NCBI GenBank assembly: GCA_002786065.1
Contig: NHNY01000005.1
Span: 372,001-436,000, forward strand
Reading direction: 5' to 3'
From: Microcyclospora pomicola
Lineage: Eukaryota; Ascomycota; Dothideomycetes; Capnodiales
Length of the DNA stretch: 64,000 nucleotides
Part shown: positions 33,901 to 43,826 of the stretch, in pieces
Layout: each line of letters begins with the position of its first letter
Numbering within the stretch: position 1 is the first letter of the stretch
Program-made: the position numbers and the translations under genes
The notes under the pieces: model-generated
Database searches by the model: none
Told to the model about the DNA's origin: nothing
Seen by the model: only the letters and a program-made list of their open reading frames with translations

Positions 33901-36570
33901 CCGACGATGAGGAAGGGCTGGTCCAGATCGTTGTTGCGGAATGTTCCGAACATCTGTTTGGTTGCGAATTAATGACGGCTGCAAAGATGGAATGTATGAC
34001 CGCTCTGCAGACATAGCAGCAGCCGATGTTGGCCTCTCCAAGCTCGACGCTGCCGTCCTTGGATTCTTCATTGTAGCACTAGGAGACTGCGTCTGTGACC
34101 GCTGTAGCGTAGGTTCTTGAGCCAATGGTGGTGTCGATGTGGCTTGAGAATGAGGTGTTCCGTTGACGTATGGCGGACTCATCGGTGATGTGACTCCAGG
34201 AGGTAGTGGCGGGTGAGGCTTGTCCAATTGAGAAGTCAAGGGGCTACTTGTGCGAGGTGCAAAGTAATGTGAACCTGACGATGGATTTCGACTTGGAGAT
34301 GGTCCGTATCTTGCTTTGGCTTGTCCTGTCTGAGTTGGGGCCGGAGCAGGTGAGTACCTCGATGATGTTGATGCCGGCGCTGAGGGCGCTGGCGAATATC
34401 GACCTTGCGCAGCAGCCGGGGCGGGTTGAGGGTTTGGCGAATATCGGGCGGTAAGAGCAGGCGGTGCAAGTGCCGATACTGGCGGCGTTGCCGGTTGCTC
34501 GGGAAGAAGTGGCAGACGTTCTGGCTGCCGAAAGCCTTGACCAATTCCCGCTGGTGCATTGTATTGTTGGGGAGGACCGGCAGGTCTTGGGGGGTGCGTT
34601 TGGGGAGTCGAGTTCTGCATCGATGCTGGCTGCTCTGTGCGCGGAGTCTGCATAACTTGAGGTGCGTAAACAGAACTTGGCCTTGCCCGAAGCTTTGGGG
34701 CGACAGGAAGATCTTCAAAGAAGGAACTGTCGCCTTTCGGGGTGGAGCGTACAGAAGATGAAGCATTGAAGGCTGGCTTGGGCGCGACGCTATGGCTTGA
34801 GCTTGGAGGTGTTTGAAGTGAATGAGATCGCAGCTGTTGTGGTGGACCTTGAAATGATGCTACTTGGTCTGTATTGAGGTTGGATGATTGACTGGTCGTT
34901 CGAGGCGGAGGAATATGTGCTGTACTTGAAGTGTGTACAGGCTGCTGCTGTGGTCTCCGCCTTGGCTTTGTAACGTCCATGGGAAGATCATACGGAGACT
35001 GATATCCGCCCTTGCTCTTGTCCGCGAACGATTGCGCAGTGTTGAGTGCCGGCCTTGAATTGTGCTGCAGCTGCGAGTCGGATGGTTGGCTGTAAAGACC
35101 AACAAGACCAGTATCTGGAGTACCTGATGTTCTTCCATGTTGAGGGAACATCTGACCGCTTGGCACACTATACGGATTTTGCGGCAATGTCGAGGAAGGC
35201 GTATACGAGACGGAGCGTTGTGTCAAGGGTTGAGATGAGAACTCAGGTAACCTGCTTGTTTGGCTCGGGGCAGGCGTCGCTTCAGGCTCATCGTCTACGA
35301 GGAAATCGTCATCGTCATCACCGAATAGTGTTGACGGATCGAGTTCGTTCGACTCCTCCAGGAAATCATCGTCGTCGAGCGCTGCGCCCCATGCAGCTGC
35401 GAGATCTTCTTTGGAGACCGGCTCAGCGGGTAATTCGGCTTGGTCGCCGAGGCCGGTACTGAAAGCTTCCGGAGCGTTAGCACTTTTGACAATTCCAACA
35501 AGCCCTTCGAAATCTTCCCCTTCCAGTCGTGCCAATGCGTCCTCTCTGCCTTCGGGCCTGCTCCGCGAGGGTTCATCTGACGGCAGGACATGGTCTCCCT
35601 CCAGTAGTTCGCCAAACGTTTTATCGTCACCAATAGCAGGCCATTGCCCATTCATGTCCACCTGCTGCACGGATCCTTGTTCTGAGCTGTTGTCGGCGTG
35701 TACATCGACATTCGAGCCATCTACGAAGTTCGTCGAGAAGCTTCGATTGATTGTAGGTGGTGCTGTTTCCGCTACAGAGCCGAGCAAAGCCGCTGAAGCA
35801 GTGCCGTCTAATTGTCCATCGAAGTCGACACTCTGTCCATCGCGCACAGTCATAGCAGTAGGAAGCACTTCCTCGTCTTCCATCAACGGTACATCTGCAC
35901 TTTCGTCAAGCGCCGCTTCCATCTCGGTCACCTCGCCTTGATGTTCATAATGTGCTTCTGGTCTTTCAAGATCGTCTTTGGCAATTTGGCTGACTTCTGA
36001 TGAGGATAACGAGGCATCGGGCAGATCTTGCTCGAGCAACAGCAGCCCATCAACCTTCTCTTCTGGCTCTGGCTGAGCTAAGGCGCGAGCCTTCAGATGT
36101 TGTTCCGGCTCTTCTGTGGTCTCCGTCGGCTCAGGTAATGCTTGTTCGCCATCAGTTCCTGGCGGCGCCTCGCTTTCAACATTGGGCTCTACTAGCAGTG
36201 CCATAGCCTCAGATTTGTGCCATACTTCTGATGACGCGTTATCTGGTCGTGACTGTGCAGAATCGTCTACCATGTCTCCGAGGGCCCTCGAATCCTCCTT
36301 ATCGTCACCCTCCTCAACCGGCGCGGGAGAGGTGTCGAGCGCGTTCCGCTTTTTCGGGGTCGCGCCTGGGTATCTATCGAAGAAGTCGTCTTCTTGCTCC
36401 GCTTCGGGCTTGCTATGCAGAGTTTCCGAAGTGTCGTCGGCATTGTTTTGTCTCAGAGCAGGATTCCACGATGGCGCATCTTCTTCCAGATCTGCAGCTG
36501 CCGACGGCAATGCATTGCCGAAGTTGGGTCCGTAGATATCCTCACTGAATGTCCTGTCATGGCCTGACAT
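30934..36570 (-). CDS. SEC16: COPII coat assembly protein Sec16
   Basis: This peripheral protein of ER exit sites organises Sar1 and the COPII coat. The intronless gene encodes 1878 residues. Residues 1-500 are acidic and disordered, and the start MSGHDRTFSEDIYGPNFGNA with SWNPALRQNN resembles fungal Sec16 N-termini. A Pro/Gln/Ser-rich region follows. The central conserved domain starts at about 910 (LKRWQGHPIFSWTASGAI) and runs into an ACE1-type alpha-solenoid (KKEVLAWLTGKIEDLE, then WLAEEKKLWGHAMLIASTLG). The C-terminal part has MKKKGIMDLDDDDDDRLI, the conserved block KGSWFGGWFKKD and ETLKKWVNKKG, then Pro/Ser-rich repeats ending GGRYVDVMAGK. The open frame extends 141 codons further upstream, but that part (Cys, His and Ile-rich) lacks protein-like character and lies in the shared promoter. 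Confidence 0.93.
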   Translation of the reverse strand: MSGHDRTFSEDIYGPNFGNALPSAAADLEEDAPSWNPALRQNNADDTSETLHSKPEAEQEDDFFDRYPGATPKKRNALDTSPAPVEEGDDKEDSRALGDMVDDSAQSRPDNASSEVWHKSEAMALLVEPNVESEAPPGTDGEQALPEPTETTEEPEQHLKARALAQPEPEEKVDGLLLLEQDLPDASLSSSEVSQIAKDDLERPEAHYEHQGEVTEMEAALDESADVPLMEDEEVLPTAMTVRDGQSVDFDGQLDGTASAALLGSVAETAPPTINRSFSTNFVDGSNVDVHADNSSEQGSVQQVDMNGQWPAIGDDKTFGELLEGDHVLPSDEPSRSRPEGREDALARLEGEDFEGLVGIVKSANAPEAFSTGLGDQAELPAEPVSKEDLAAAWGAALDDDDFLEESNELDPSTLFGDDDDDFLVDDEPEATPAPSQTSRLPEFSSQPLTQRSVSYTPSSTLPQNPYSVPSGQMFPQHGRTSGTPDTGLVGLYSQPSDSQLQHNSRPALNTAQSFADKSKGGYQSPYDLPMDVTKPRRRPQQQPVHTSSTAHIPPPRTTSQSSNLNTDQVASFQGPPQQLRSHSLQTPPSSSHSVAPKPAFNASSSVRSTPKGDSSFFEDLPVAPKLRARPSSVYAPQVMQTPRTEQPASMQNSTPQTHPPRPAGPPQQYNAPAGIGQGFRQPERLPLLPEQPATPPVSALAPPALTARYSPNPQPAPAAAQGRYSPAPSAPASTSSRYSPAPAPTQTGQAKARYGPSPSRNPSSGSHYFAPRTSSPLTSQLDKPHPPLPPGVTSPMSPPYVNGTPHSQATSTPPLAQEPTLQRSQTQSPSATMKNPRTAASSLERPTSAAAMSAERSYIPSLQPSLIRNQTDVRNIPQQRSGPALPHRRQFSRELSFAVPQDEQSQDPLKRWQGHPIFSWTASGAILSSLPQQTPFYAAGHAIPAIRCTPGSISLQDASAFLAMDARNAEFPGPLAARSKGRKKEVLAWLTGKIEDLERSYEASRLDFNIEPSSRKRVEEKVILWKIVKILVEHDGALEGKPELSAAVRRILLPNSIEVASTVEQQTLLSATIQTEPVDKQIIFQIRAALLEGDRDRAVWLAEEKKLWGHAMLIASTLGPEIWKQVIQSFVRSQVQSAGSDARSMAALYQIFAGNSEECVDELVPPSARAGFQMISKTNGTVSGNPLEGLDQWRETLGLVVGNRTGNDAQSLISLGKLLASYGRVEAAHTCYLFARLSVKHSGADDPETHFALLGANHQASEEPLGGDLDSIILTEIYEWSSSLSVPSTSVAYVPHLQSFKLVHAQQLAAHGFKTKAQQYCSHITSAYTSTTRPSQYYHPVFTQAVSDLSAFLAQSPHDGKGSSSIFRKEVMNKASSGAASWFTKFVSGDDDAQASGSGSGNDQIGTPFGGVNSGTPPISRTTSNAELYNPMAGSMIAQGTTPSAAFAQPSNPYAPIAATSRYAPYGTQSQVSESRPLPSRSTSKYAPHESPSAASYTLQDSTSLVGVASDTGVPSIEGQQVAPMHANAASSYGYTYSSSSRRGSAHDPDAEDSYEPKPAHTDVSPYNFTPPVPQSDYSSGIPNEEGPSDGVVNGYAPPANGAYEAPTAGYGYEPPTTTYQPYEPEPESPEDAPKMKKKGIMDLDDDDDDRLIQQAAALKKAQADREADEAFRKAAEADASRENTGPDSKGSWFGGWFKKDAAAGPGPIRAKLGDQSSFVYDETLKKWVNKKGGAETATATSPTPPPPRAGPPSRVTSASMGPPSSGVPSRVASASGMPPPMGIRPSTSSSGPNIPGSGPPSRAGTPASFDPSGVLANGDSAPPLTSHAPPSRPGTGMSNASSLDDLLGAPGTGRKAGGTVKGKKKGGRYVDVMAGK

Positions 36571-37132
36571 GGCGAGGCAGTTGCCCAATGAATGGTGACA
36601 GAACAAAGACCAGAGAGTAGCCGTATCAACGAGGAAGTCGATTATGGGCCGATGCCAAAAGCATCCGACGCTTTGCCAGCTGTTCGCGTATGTATTGACG
36701 TAGATTCGCGCTCGGTACGCTATCAAGGCAGACTTCTCAAAACAGAACAAATGGCAGCGCCGTGGACCGTGCAGTCTAATCCGTCCCGACTCGAATGAAA
36801 CGCGCAATGCGCTTCCAGCATAAGTGTCCTGAATAATAATTATTATAAAAGGAGAAGGACATGAGTGGATTATAGGACTCGCCACGTGATGTAAAGGGAG
36901 CCGGATCTGGCCACTAGTCAGCAGGACCCCGGTCCTATTCCTATCGGCGACTCGGGGATGACGATTGAAACAGCTTTCCAATACAATTGACAAGGAAGCA
37001 GGCAGATGCGAACAGGTCCATGTGTCTCTTCCTCACTGCCGAACTGTTTCTACATGCTCCACGTTTCCACGGGCAAGCTTACCTACAGCACGATATGCCT
37101 GGTTGCCCCAGACGGACTGACAGGACGATGAA
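36571..37132. promoter_or_regulatory. shared divergent promoter of SEC16 and NEO1
   Basis: The 562 bp between the two start codons contain a 14-bp perfect AT palindrome (ATAATAATTATTAT, about 36833-36846) almost at the midpoint, and a CACGTG E-box at about 36893-36898. No further gene is present. An inactive extension of the SEC16 frame crosses it. Confidence 0.5.
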
Positions 37133-40100
37133 ATGACCTCTCCCTCTGCATCTTACCATGCGCTTCATGGCCAGGACAACAGTCTCGGCGACGGCGAGGA
37201 TTTTGATCTCGACGACGATCTCGACTTGAATGAGCTCGATTCGCACAGTCTCAAAACTCCAAACCCACGAGCGACGCGACGGTCTTCAGCGAACAAAAAC
37301 GAATACGGGCATGGCGGAAGAATACCTCTCCGGAACTTGAGGTTTGGGGGAAGGAGAAGACCTCGTGATGAGGGACTAGAAGACACAGAAGCGCTTGTAC
37401 CGCACTATGTCGGCAGCGACGGCGAACAGCGCGCAAATGGACAGGCGGCGGCCGCCTTCGGCTACAATGAAAGACAGGACGATAGCTCGTGGCACACGGA
37501 CGATCAAGCCACAGCCCAAGGACTGTCACCACTACCAAGCAGGCCCAATAAGCTCGGGCATCGGAGACAAGGATCACGGGGATTCTGGCGTTTCGTCCCG
37601 GCGGTTTTTCGAAGCAGGACTGGTCCCATTGCTTTGACTGGCAGTTTGACGGCTCAGGAGGACGATTACGACTCAGCTTCTGCTCGCCTTGTGGCTGTTG
37701 GAGCAATGCACCAGGACTCCCGATTCCCACCAAACACGGTCTCAAATGCCAAGTACACCCCTTGGTCGTTTCTCCCGCGTACGCTGTGGAATGAGTTTAA
37801 GTTTTTCTTCAACATGTATTTTCTACTGGTGGCTCTCTCCCAGATTGTCCCCGCACTACGCATCGGTTATCTGAGCACATACGTGGTGCCTTTGGCGTCA
37901 GTGATAACAATTACTTTAAGCAAAGAAGCCTACGACGACTTGTACAGGAGAAAACGGGACAATGAAGCTAACAGCGAATCCTATCAAACTTTACGTTTCT
38001 ACGAGGGCGACATGGGCGGGGCCAGGAAAAAGCAGAAAGCAGAGAACATGATAGAGCGAAACCTAGGCAAACGAACAAGAGGAGGTGCAGCCAAGGAGAA
38101 TGATGCAACCATACCAGAGGAAGCTGATGAGCTCCAAAACCCGTCGTCGCATGTGGTCGAGATAATGAAGCCGTCGCGGGATTTGAAGGTTGGAGACGTT
38201 ATCGTATTGAACAAAGATCAACGTGTGCCGGCCGATGTGGTGATACTCAAAAGCTATTCCTCCGAGCCTGCAATATTGGACAACGTGGAGATAACCGATC
38301 TGAACAGAAATGGCATTGGCGAAGCGTCTCCAAAGAACGTGGAGGGTGGGGTATTGGAGAATGAGACCACAACTTCGGACCCAAGTGAGGGTGGAGAAGC
38401 CTTCATTCGCACCGATCAACTGGATGGAGAGACGGACTGGAAACTGAGAATTGCCACGCCGCTCGTCCAATCTCTGCCAGCATCAGAGTATCTTCGGCTC
38501 TCCCTCACGGCTGGTAAACCAGATAAGAAGGTGAATGAGTTCTTTGGGACTCTTCAATTGAGTCCGTCGCATGCGAATAGCAGAAGACCCTACGATCCTC
38601 ACCTGCCCGCTAGTGAAGACGGCATCCCAGTGAAGACCGAGCTCGATTCAAAATCTATTCCGCTGAACATAGACAACACAGCCTGGGCTAATACAGTCCT
38701 GGCATCTTCAACCACTGTTCACGCAGTCGTCATATACACTGGTCCACAAACAAGAGCTGCGCTATCGACAAGTCCTTCGCGTTCGAAGACTGGGCTATTG
38801 GAATACGAGATAAATGCGCTAACTAAGATCCTCTGCTTTCTCACCGCCGCTTTGTCCATCATTCTTGTTGGGCTGCAACGTTTCGAAGGAGCTGAGGACG
38901 AAAAGATGAAGTGGTACGTCGCTTTCATGCGATTTCTCATTCTCTTCAGCACGATTGTACCCATCAGTCTTCGAGTAAATCTAGATATGGGTAAAAGTGT
39001 GTTTGCGTATCTAATCCACCGAGACAAGGGTATTCCAGGTACTATCGTCAGGACAAGCAATATTCCGGAAGATCTCGGAAGGATCGAGTACTTGTTATCT
39101 GATAAAACAGGTACTTTGACCAGGAACGAAATGGAGTTGAGAAAGATCCATGTCGGGACTGTCAGCTATGGCGGCGAAGCAATGGAAGAAGTAGCGAGCT
39201 ACGTGCAGCAAGCTTTCGAAACACAGGAAAGAGGCAGTCCTATGGAATTGTTCACCCCCTCATCTGCTTCTCAGAATCTTGGCGGGTCAACAAGAACGCG
39301 ACGCGAGATTGGTCTACGGGTCCGTGACCTCGTTCTAGCACTGGCACTGGCGCATAACGTCACGCCTACCACTGAAGATGACAAAGACGGCCATCAGACT
39401 ATTGCATATCAAGCTTCTTCGCCAGACGAAATTGCTATTGTGCAGTGGACCGAGCAAGTCGGACTGCGGCTCTCGCACCGTGATCGCAAAAGTATAACAT
39501 TGCAATTTGCTCACAACGAGAGAACCGTAGTGAGAGTGGAAATTCTTAACGTCTTCCCATTCACGAGCGAAAGTAAGAGGATGGGCATCATTGTCCGATT
39601 TATGCGGACGGCCAATGGTGCAACAGGAGACGAGCAAGGAGACATTCTCTTTCTGCAAAAAGGAGCCGACACGGTGATGTCTTCCATCGTGGCTGCGAAT
39701 GATTGGCTTGATGAAGAAACTGCCAACATGGCTCGAGAAGGTCTTCGGACCCTTGTAATCGGCCGCAAGACCCTCAGCGCAGAACAATATTCCTCTTTTG
39801 CGTCAGCCTATCATCAGGCAGGACTGTCCCTCGATCAGCGAGACACTAAAATGTCGCAGGTCATCAAGCAGCATCTCGAAAGCAACCTCGAGCTACTTGG
39901 CGTCACAGGTGTTGAAGACAAATTGCAGCCAGACGTGAAACCCAGTCTTGAGCTACTTCGAAACGCAGGCATCAAAATCTGGATGCTCACAGGTGACAAG
40001 ATCGAAACCGCGCGATGTGTGGCAGTTTCATCAAAACTCGTCAGCCGAGGCCAACACATCCATACCATTGCGAATCTAACCCGTAAGGAGGTTGCGCTCG

Positions 40101-41158
40101 ATGCACTCAGTGCTTTGCATGGCCGCAGTAATGCTGCTCTTCTTATTGATGGCCAAAGTCTCGCACTCTACCTCCAACACCATCGCGATGCCTTCATCAG
40201 CCTGGCTGTTGGATTACCTGCGGTCATAGCATGTCGCTGCTCGCCAACACAGAAAGCAGATATCGCTCTACTCATTCGTGCCTTCACGAACAAACGTATA
40301 GCATGCATTGGCGATGGTGGCAACGATGTTTCCATGATCCAGGCTGCTGATGTCGGCGTCGGTATCGTGGGCAAAGAAGGCCGCCAAGCATCCCTGGCAG
40401 CAGATTTCAGTATTACGCAATTTGCATATCTGACGAAACTGCTCGTGTGGCATGGCCGTAATAGCTACAAGCGTTCCGCAAAGCTTGCGCAGTTCATCAT
40501 TCACCGTGGACTCATTATCTCAGTCTGCCAGACAGTCTTCAGCATTGCCAGCGCGTATGAGCCCATTGCCCTCTATCGTGACTGGCTGCTCGTTGGCTAC
40601 GCGACCGTCTATACCATGATGCCCGTTTTCAGCCTGGTGCTCGATCGCGATGTGGATGAAGGACTTGCGAACCTTTATCCAGAGTTATACAAGGAACTGA
40701 CGTCCGGAAGAAGCCTCAGCTATCGCACGTTCTTTGTCTGGTGTGGGATTTCACTCTACCAGGGACTGATCATTCAGGGTGGCTCCGAGATCTTGATTCC
40801 CAGCTACTCCACAACCAAACTCACTGACTCCGGGACCACATTAACCAAGTCGAATGGTTTTAAGCGTATGGTCGCGCTCAGCTATACAGTCCTTATACTC
40901 AACGAGATTCTCATGGTTGCCTTGTCAGTCACGACATGGCATCCGGTCATGATCTTCTCTATTGCCGGAACAATGGCTCTTTACTTTGGGAGCTTGCCGT
41001 TCTTAGGAGGGTATTTTGATTTGGCATATCTCATCACACTGGGTTTCTGGTGGCGATTCGCGGCCGTGAGTGCAGCGAGTTTGATTCCTGTGTATGCTGG
41101 TAAGATCATTGGGAGGACTGTACGACCACCAAGCTATCGTAAAGTTAGAGGCGCCTAA
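37133..41158 (+). CDS. NEO1: P4-type ATPase, phospholipid flippase Neo1
   Basis: This ATP-driven lipid flippase of Golgi and endosomal membranes moves phosphatidylethanolamine and phosphatidylserine to the cytosolic leaflet. It is intronless, with 1341 residues. After a disordered, charged N-terminal 190 residues come two helices (FFFNMYFLLVALSQIVPALR; GYLSTYVVPLASVITITLSK). The P4 actuator motif DGET is at 431. The helix-4 motif PISL follows in STIVPISLRVNLDMG. The phosphorylated Asp657 lies in SDKTGTLTRNEMELRKIHVG. The hinge is CIGDGGNDVSMIQAADVGVG, and six C-terminal helices follow. The early EAYDDLYRRKRDNEANSE and the missing Cdc50-type features point to Neo1 rather than Drs2/Dnf. Yeast Neo1 has 1151 residues; the excess is mainly the N-terminal tail and a cytosolic insert near 395-425. 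Confidence 0.94.
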   Translation: MTSPSASYHALHGQDNSLGDGEDFDLDDDLDLNELDSHSLKTPNPRATRRSSANKNEYGHGGRIPLRNLRFGGRRRPRDEGLEDTEALVPHYVGSDGEQRANGQAAAAFGYNERQDDSSWHTDDQATAQGLSPLPSRPNKLGHRRQGSRGFWRFVPAVFRSRTGPIALTGSLTAQEDDYDSASARLVAVGAMHQDSRFPPNTVSNAKYTPWSFLPRTLWNEFKFFFNMYFLLVALSQIVPALRIGYLSTYVVPLASVITITLSKEAYDDLYRRKRDNEANSESYQTLRFYEGDMGGARKKQKAENMIERNLGKRTRGGAAKENDATIPEEADELQNPSSHVVEIMKPSRDLKVGDVIVLNKDQRVPADVVILKSYSSEPAILDNVEITDLNRNGIGEASPKNVEGGVLENETTTSDPSEGGEAFIRTDQLDGETDWKLRIATPLVQSLPASEYLRLSLTAGKPDKKVNEFFGTLQLSPSHANSRRPYDPHLPASEDGIPVKTELDSKSIPLNIDNTAWANTVLASSTTVHAVVIYTGPQTRAALSTSPSRSKTGLLEYEINALTKILCFLTAALSIILVGLQRFEGAEDEKMKWYVAFMRFLILFSTIVPISLRVNLDMGKSVFAYLIHRDKGIPGTIVRTSNIPEDLGRIEYLLSDKTGTLTRNEMELRKIHVGTVSYGGEAMEEVASYVQQAFETQERGSPMELFTPSSASQNLGGSTRTRREIGLRVRDLVLALALAHNVTPTTEDDKDGHQTIAYQASSPDEIAIVQWTEQVGLRLSHRDRKSITLQFAHNERTVVRVEILNVFPFTSESKRMGIIVRFMRTANGATGDEQGDILFLQKGADTVMSSIVAANDWLDEETANMAREGLRTLVIGRKTLSAEQYSSFASAYHQAGLSLDQRDTKMSQVIKQHLESNLELLGVTGVEDKLQPDVKPSLELLRNAGIKIWMLTGDKIETARCVAVSSKLVSRGQHIHTIANLTRKEVALDALSALHGRSNAALLIDGQSLALYLQHHRDAFISLAVGLPAVIACRCSPTQKADIALLIRAFTNKRIACIGDGGNDVSMIQAADVGVGIVGKEGRQASLAADFSITQFAYLTKLLVWHGRNSYKRSAKLAQFIIHRGLIISVCQTVFSIASAYEPIALYRDWLLVGYATVYTMMPVFSLVLDRDVDEGLANLYPELYKELTSGRSLSYRTFFVWCGISLYQGLIIQGGSEILIPSYSTTKLTDSGTTLTKSNGFKRMVALSYTVLILNEILMVALSVTTWHPVMIFSIAGTMALYFGSLPFLGGYFDLAYLITLGFWWRFAAVSAASLIPVYAGKIIGRTVRPPSYRKVRGA

Positions 41159-41644
41159 AGTGTGGCGCATGTAACTAAGGTGTATACCCAACAATCTGTT
41201 CGTTGTCGCAATTCACATCTCTGCGAGCCCGGACATGGCGGGCGTTCACTCACCATTGGTATCTCTGACTCAAATAAAAGTGCACGGGATTCTGTCACTC
41301 ACTGCATCTGCTGTTCTTAGCATTGTGCAGAAGCAGCCTGTCGGCCCTTATTCGTGGCGGATATATGTATAGAATTCCCGGACCCCACATGCAGGTGTAG
41401 CTACAGCATCATCGCACATCGAGCATGATGTCGTTCTCGACAGAGTAAAACAGCGCGAGCTTGACAGCTAATGAGTCTATCTAGCTAAGCTGAACCTAGG
41501 CTTATCATATGCTTGCATCAGACATCGACCTACACATCTCATCAATCGCCACCCAACAAGTCGAAGTCCATTCTCGAGCACCCGGAGGAAGTACCTGTAG
41601 CCAACACAGACTGATTTACTGATTACACTTCTCGTACCTTGACC
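41159..41644. other. spacer between NEO1 and the epoxide hydrolase
   Basis: No gene is recognised. It holds the NEO1 3' region and the promoter of the next gene on the same strand. Confidence 0.5.
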
Positions 41645-42927
41645 ATGGCGTTTTCCACCATCCCGTCTACGGCCACCCTGAAACTACAACCATTTAAAGC
41701 ACAGGTCGCTAACTCCGACCTTGACGCCTTCAACCAGCTTCTACGACTCTCGCGTCTGGGACCCAAGACATACGAAAATCAGGTGGCGGACCCGAAAGGC
41801 ATCCGCGACTTCGGTATCTCACGTGCCTGGCTGGAGCAGACGAAGCAGCACTGGGAGACATCGTACAACTGGCGGAAAACGGAAGATCGCATCAACAGCT
41901 TTCCCAATTTCACCGTCCCAATCGTAGAGGACAGGCATGAATTCCAGATACATTTCGTGGCGCTGTTCACTAAGAAGCGGGATGCCGTACCTCTCGTACT
42001 GTTGCACGGTTGGCCTGGATCTTTCCTCGAATTCCTCTCCGTGCTAGATGTACTCCGACAAAAATACAGCGAGGAGGATCTGCCATTCAATGTCATTGTG
42101 CCGTCTTTACCTGGCTATGGTTACTCGAGCGGACCTGCTTTGGACAAGGATTTCAACATGCAAGGCATCGCCAGCGTCATTGACAAATTGATGATAGGAC
42201 TGGGCTTTGGCAGTGGCTACGTCGCGCAAGGAGGTGACATTGGCAGTTTCGTGTCTCGCATATTGGGTGCGACTTCCAATGCATGCAAAGCCGTTCATTG
42301 TAGGTTCACCTCGTTTCCAGATGCCTCGATATCATGAAGAGATCTTGCTCACCATACCGTGCAACAGTGAACTTCTGCATTGGTGCCGACGGCTCAAAGG
42401 ATCATCCTCCCGCCACTCTATCTTCTGCAGAACAACAGGGTCTGCAGCGGGCATCCGACTTCGGTCAATTAGGAGATGCCTATGCCCGTGAGCACGGCAC
42501 ACGACCCAGCACCATCGGACTTGTTCTCTCCTCTTCACCCATCGCTCTCCTAGCGTGGATTGGCGAAAAATTCCAACAGTGGAGTGATGAAACCCCACCG
42601 ATGGACGAGATTCTTGACTCTGTGACTCTCTACTGGTTCACCGAATCGTTCCCGCGCTCGATCTATCCATACCGTCAATTCTACGGCTCGAGACCCATGG
42701 GCTTCCATAACAAGCCCGAGTACTACATCAACAAGCCATTGGGCTATTCGTGGCACCACAAGGAACTGGCTCCAATCCCTACCTCCTGGGTGGAAAAGAC
42801 TGGAGTGCTGCTATGGTCCCGCAGCCATCAAGAAGGTGGACATTTCGCCGCCATGGAGAAACCTGCAATGTTCGTGCAGGACATCGAAGATTTCGTCAAG
42901 GAGATTAGGACAAAGGCCAAGCTGTGA
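41645..42927 (+). CDS. Epoxide hydrolase (EHN-type, alpha/beta hydrolase fold)
   Basis: This predicted enzyme adds water to epoxides, giving diols, in detoxification or secondary metabolism. Exon 1 (41645-42299) carries the N-terminal EHN lid domain (LQPFKAQVANSDLDAFNQLL, then DFGISRAWLEQTKQHWETSY NW). The oxyanion motif LLHGWPGSFLEF follows, then SLPGYGYSS, and the nucleophile Asp198 in QGGDIGSF. The intron at 42300-42367 (GTAGGT...AACAG) joins in phase to VNFCIGADG-type sequence in exon 2 (42368-42927). Near the end, SHQEGGHFAAMEKPAMFVQD supplies the catalytic His. Total length is 404 residues. The open frame begins at a TTG just before the ATG at 41645. There is no signal peptide. The second exon also forms its own open frame from 42334, which is not a separate gene. 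Confidence 0.92.
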
Positions 42928-43826
42928 ACGGTGGTTTGCAGTCGAGCTTTGGCATCCTTAAGACGGATGATGTTCAAGTATACAATCACTATGCAAATAC
43001 AATAGCGAAAAGCCTGTTGAACTTGTTCATCGGGTCATACTGCACTTTGATATTCTGTAGGGGGAGGATAGTTACCGCCGGATGTATTCCTGGATTCCTC
43101 GTCGGATTGTTCAGCATCGCATCACGCTATTATTCTTGAGACATGCGAGTGTCGAGTCATCGAGAAATCACATCGTAGATGCTGTGGAGTAGCACGTCCC
43201 CTTTCCTACCACGCCCGCCGAAGTCGCCTTCAACAGCCTTGCTTCTTTCTACTCCTGTCCAGCGATTTTAGACATCAGCTCAGTGAGGATGAAGAAAATT
43301 CTGCATCACGTAGGAACTAGATGTCGCTGACTGCCTGACTATAGAATCAAAGCGCGAGAGGGAACCACTACCAAGCTGTTCCACATTCATCGCAGATCGA
43401 TATGTGCGTTTCAAAGGTATTCCCGTCATATTTACAAGTACAGTTCAGCTTTTGCCATCGTACACCTTTTCTCATACACGCAATCGTTGTGTTTTCGCAA
43501 GGCCCCTTTGTCCGGGACGCAACCACAAATCATCGTAGCTACTGACCCAGTACTCGTCCGCCATTCTAGACCTCTTCCTAAAGTACAATCATTCTCTCGC
43601 TACTACTCTGGCAGCAGATTTGTGAATTCATTGCCCAACATGATCTGATCTGCGGCAACATGTTCTCCCGGAGCGGGTATGTTAACAGCGTGGCACTGCA
43701 TCGAGCTGGCACTCCTAGTATACACTACTGGTGCTCCCCTGCATCGTTCGAATCATGTCTGATGGGTCTTCCTTCGATAAAGAGTGTTGCAGAAGCATTG
43801 AGATTCCGCGCGCGCGCGCTTTCTTT
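42928..43826. other. no recognisable gene (convergent region)
   Basis: The epoxide hydrolase and PET100 end into this 900-bp stretch. Several small open frames lack family signals. A short alternating CG run occurs near 43808, just beyond the PET100 end. Confidence 0.5.

Noticed and set aside
36571-36993. 141-codon extension of SEC16
   Set aside because: It has Cys/His/Ile-rich, unstructured content, crosses the divergent promoter, and precedes an ATG that fits known Sec16 N-termini.
42334-42927. separate gene for the second half of the epoxide hydrolase
   Set aside because: A canonical intron joins it in phase to the first exon, and the joined protein has the full catalytic set.
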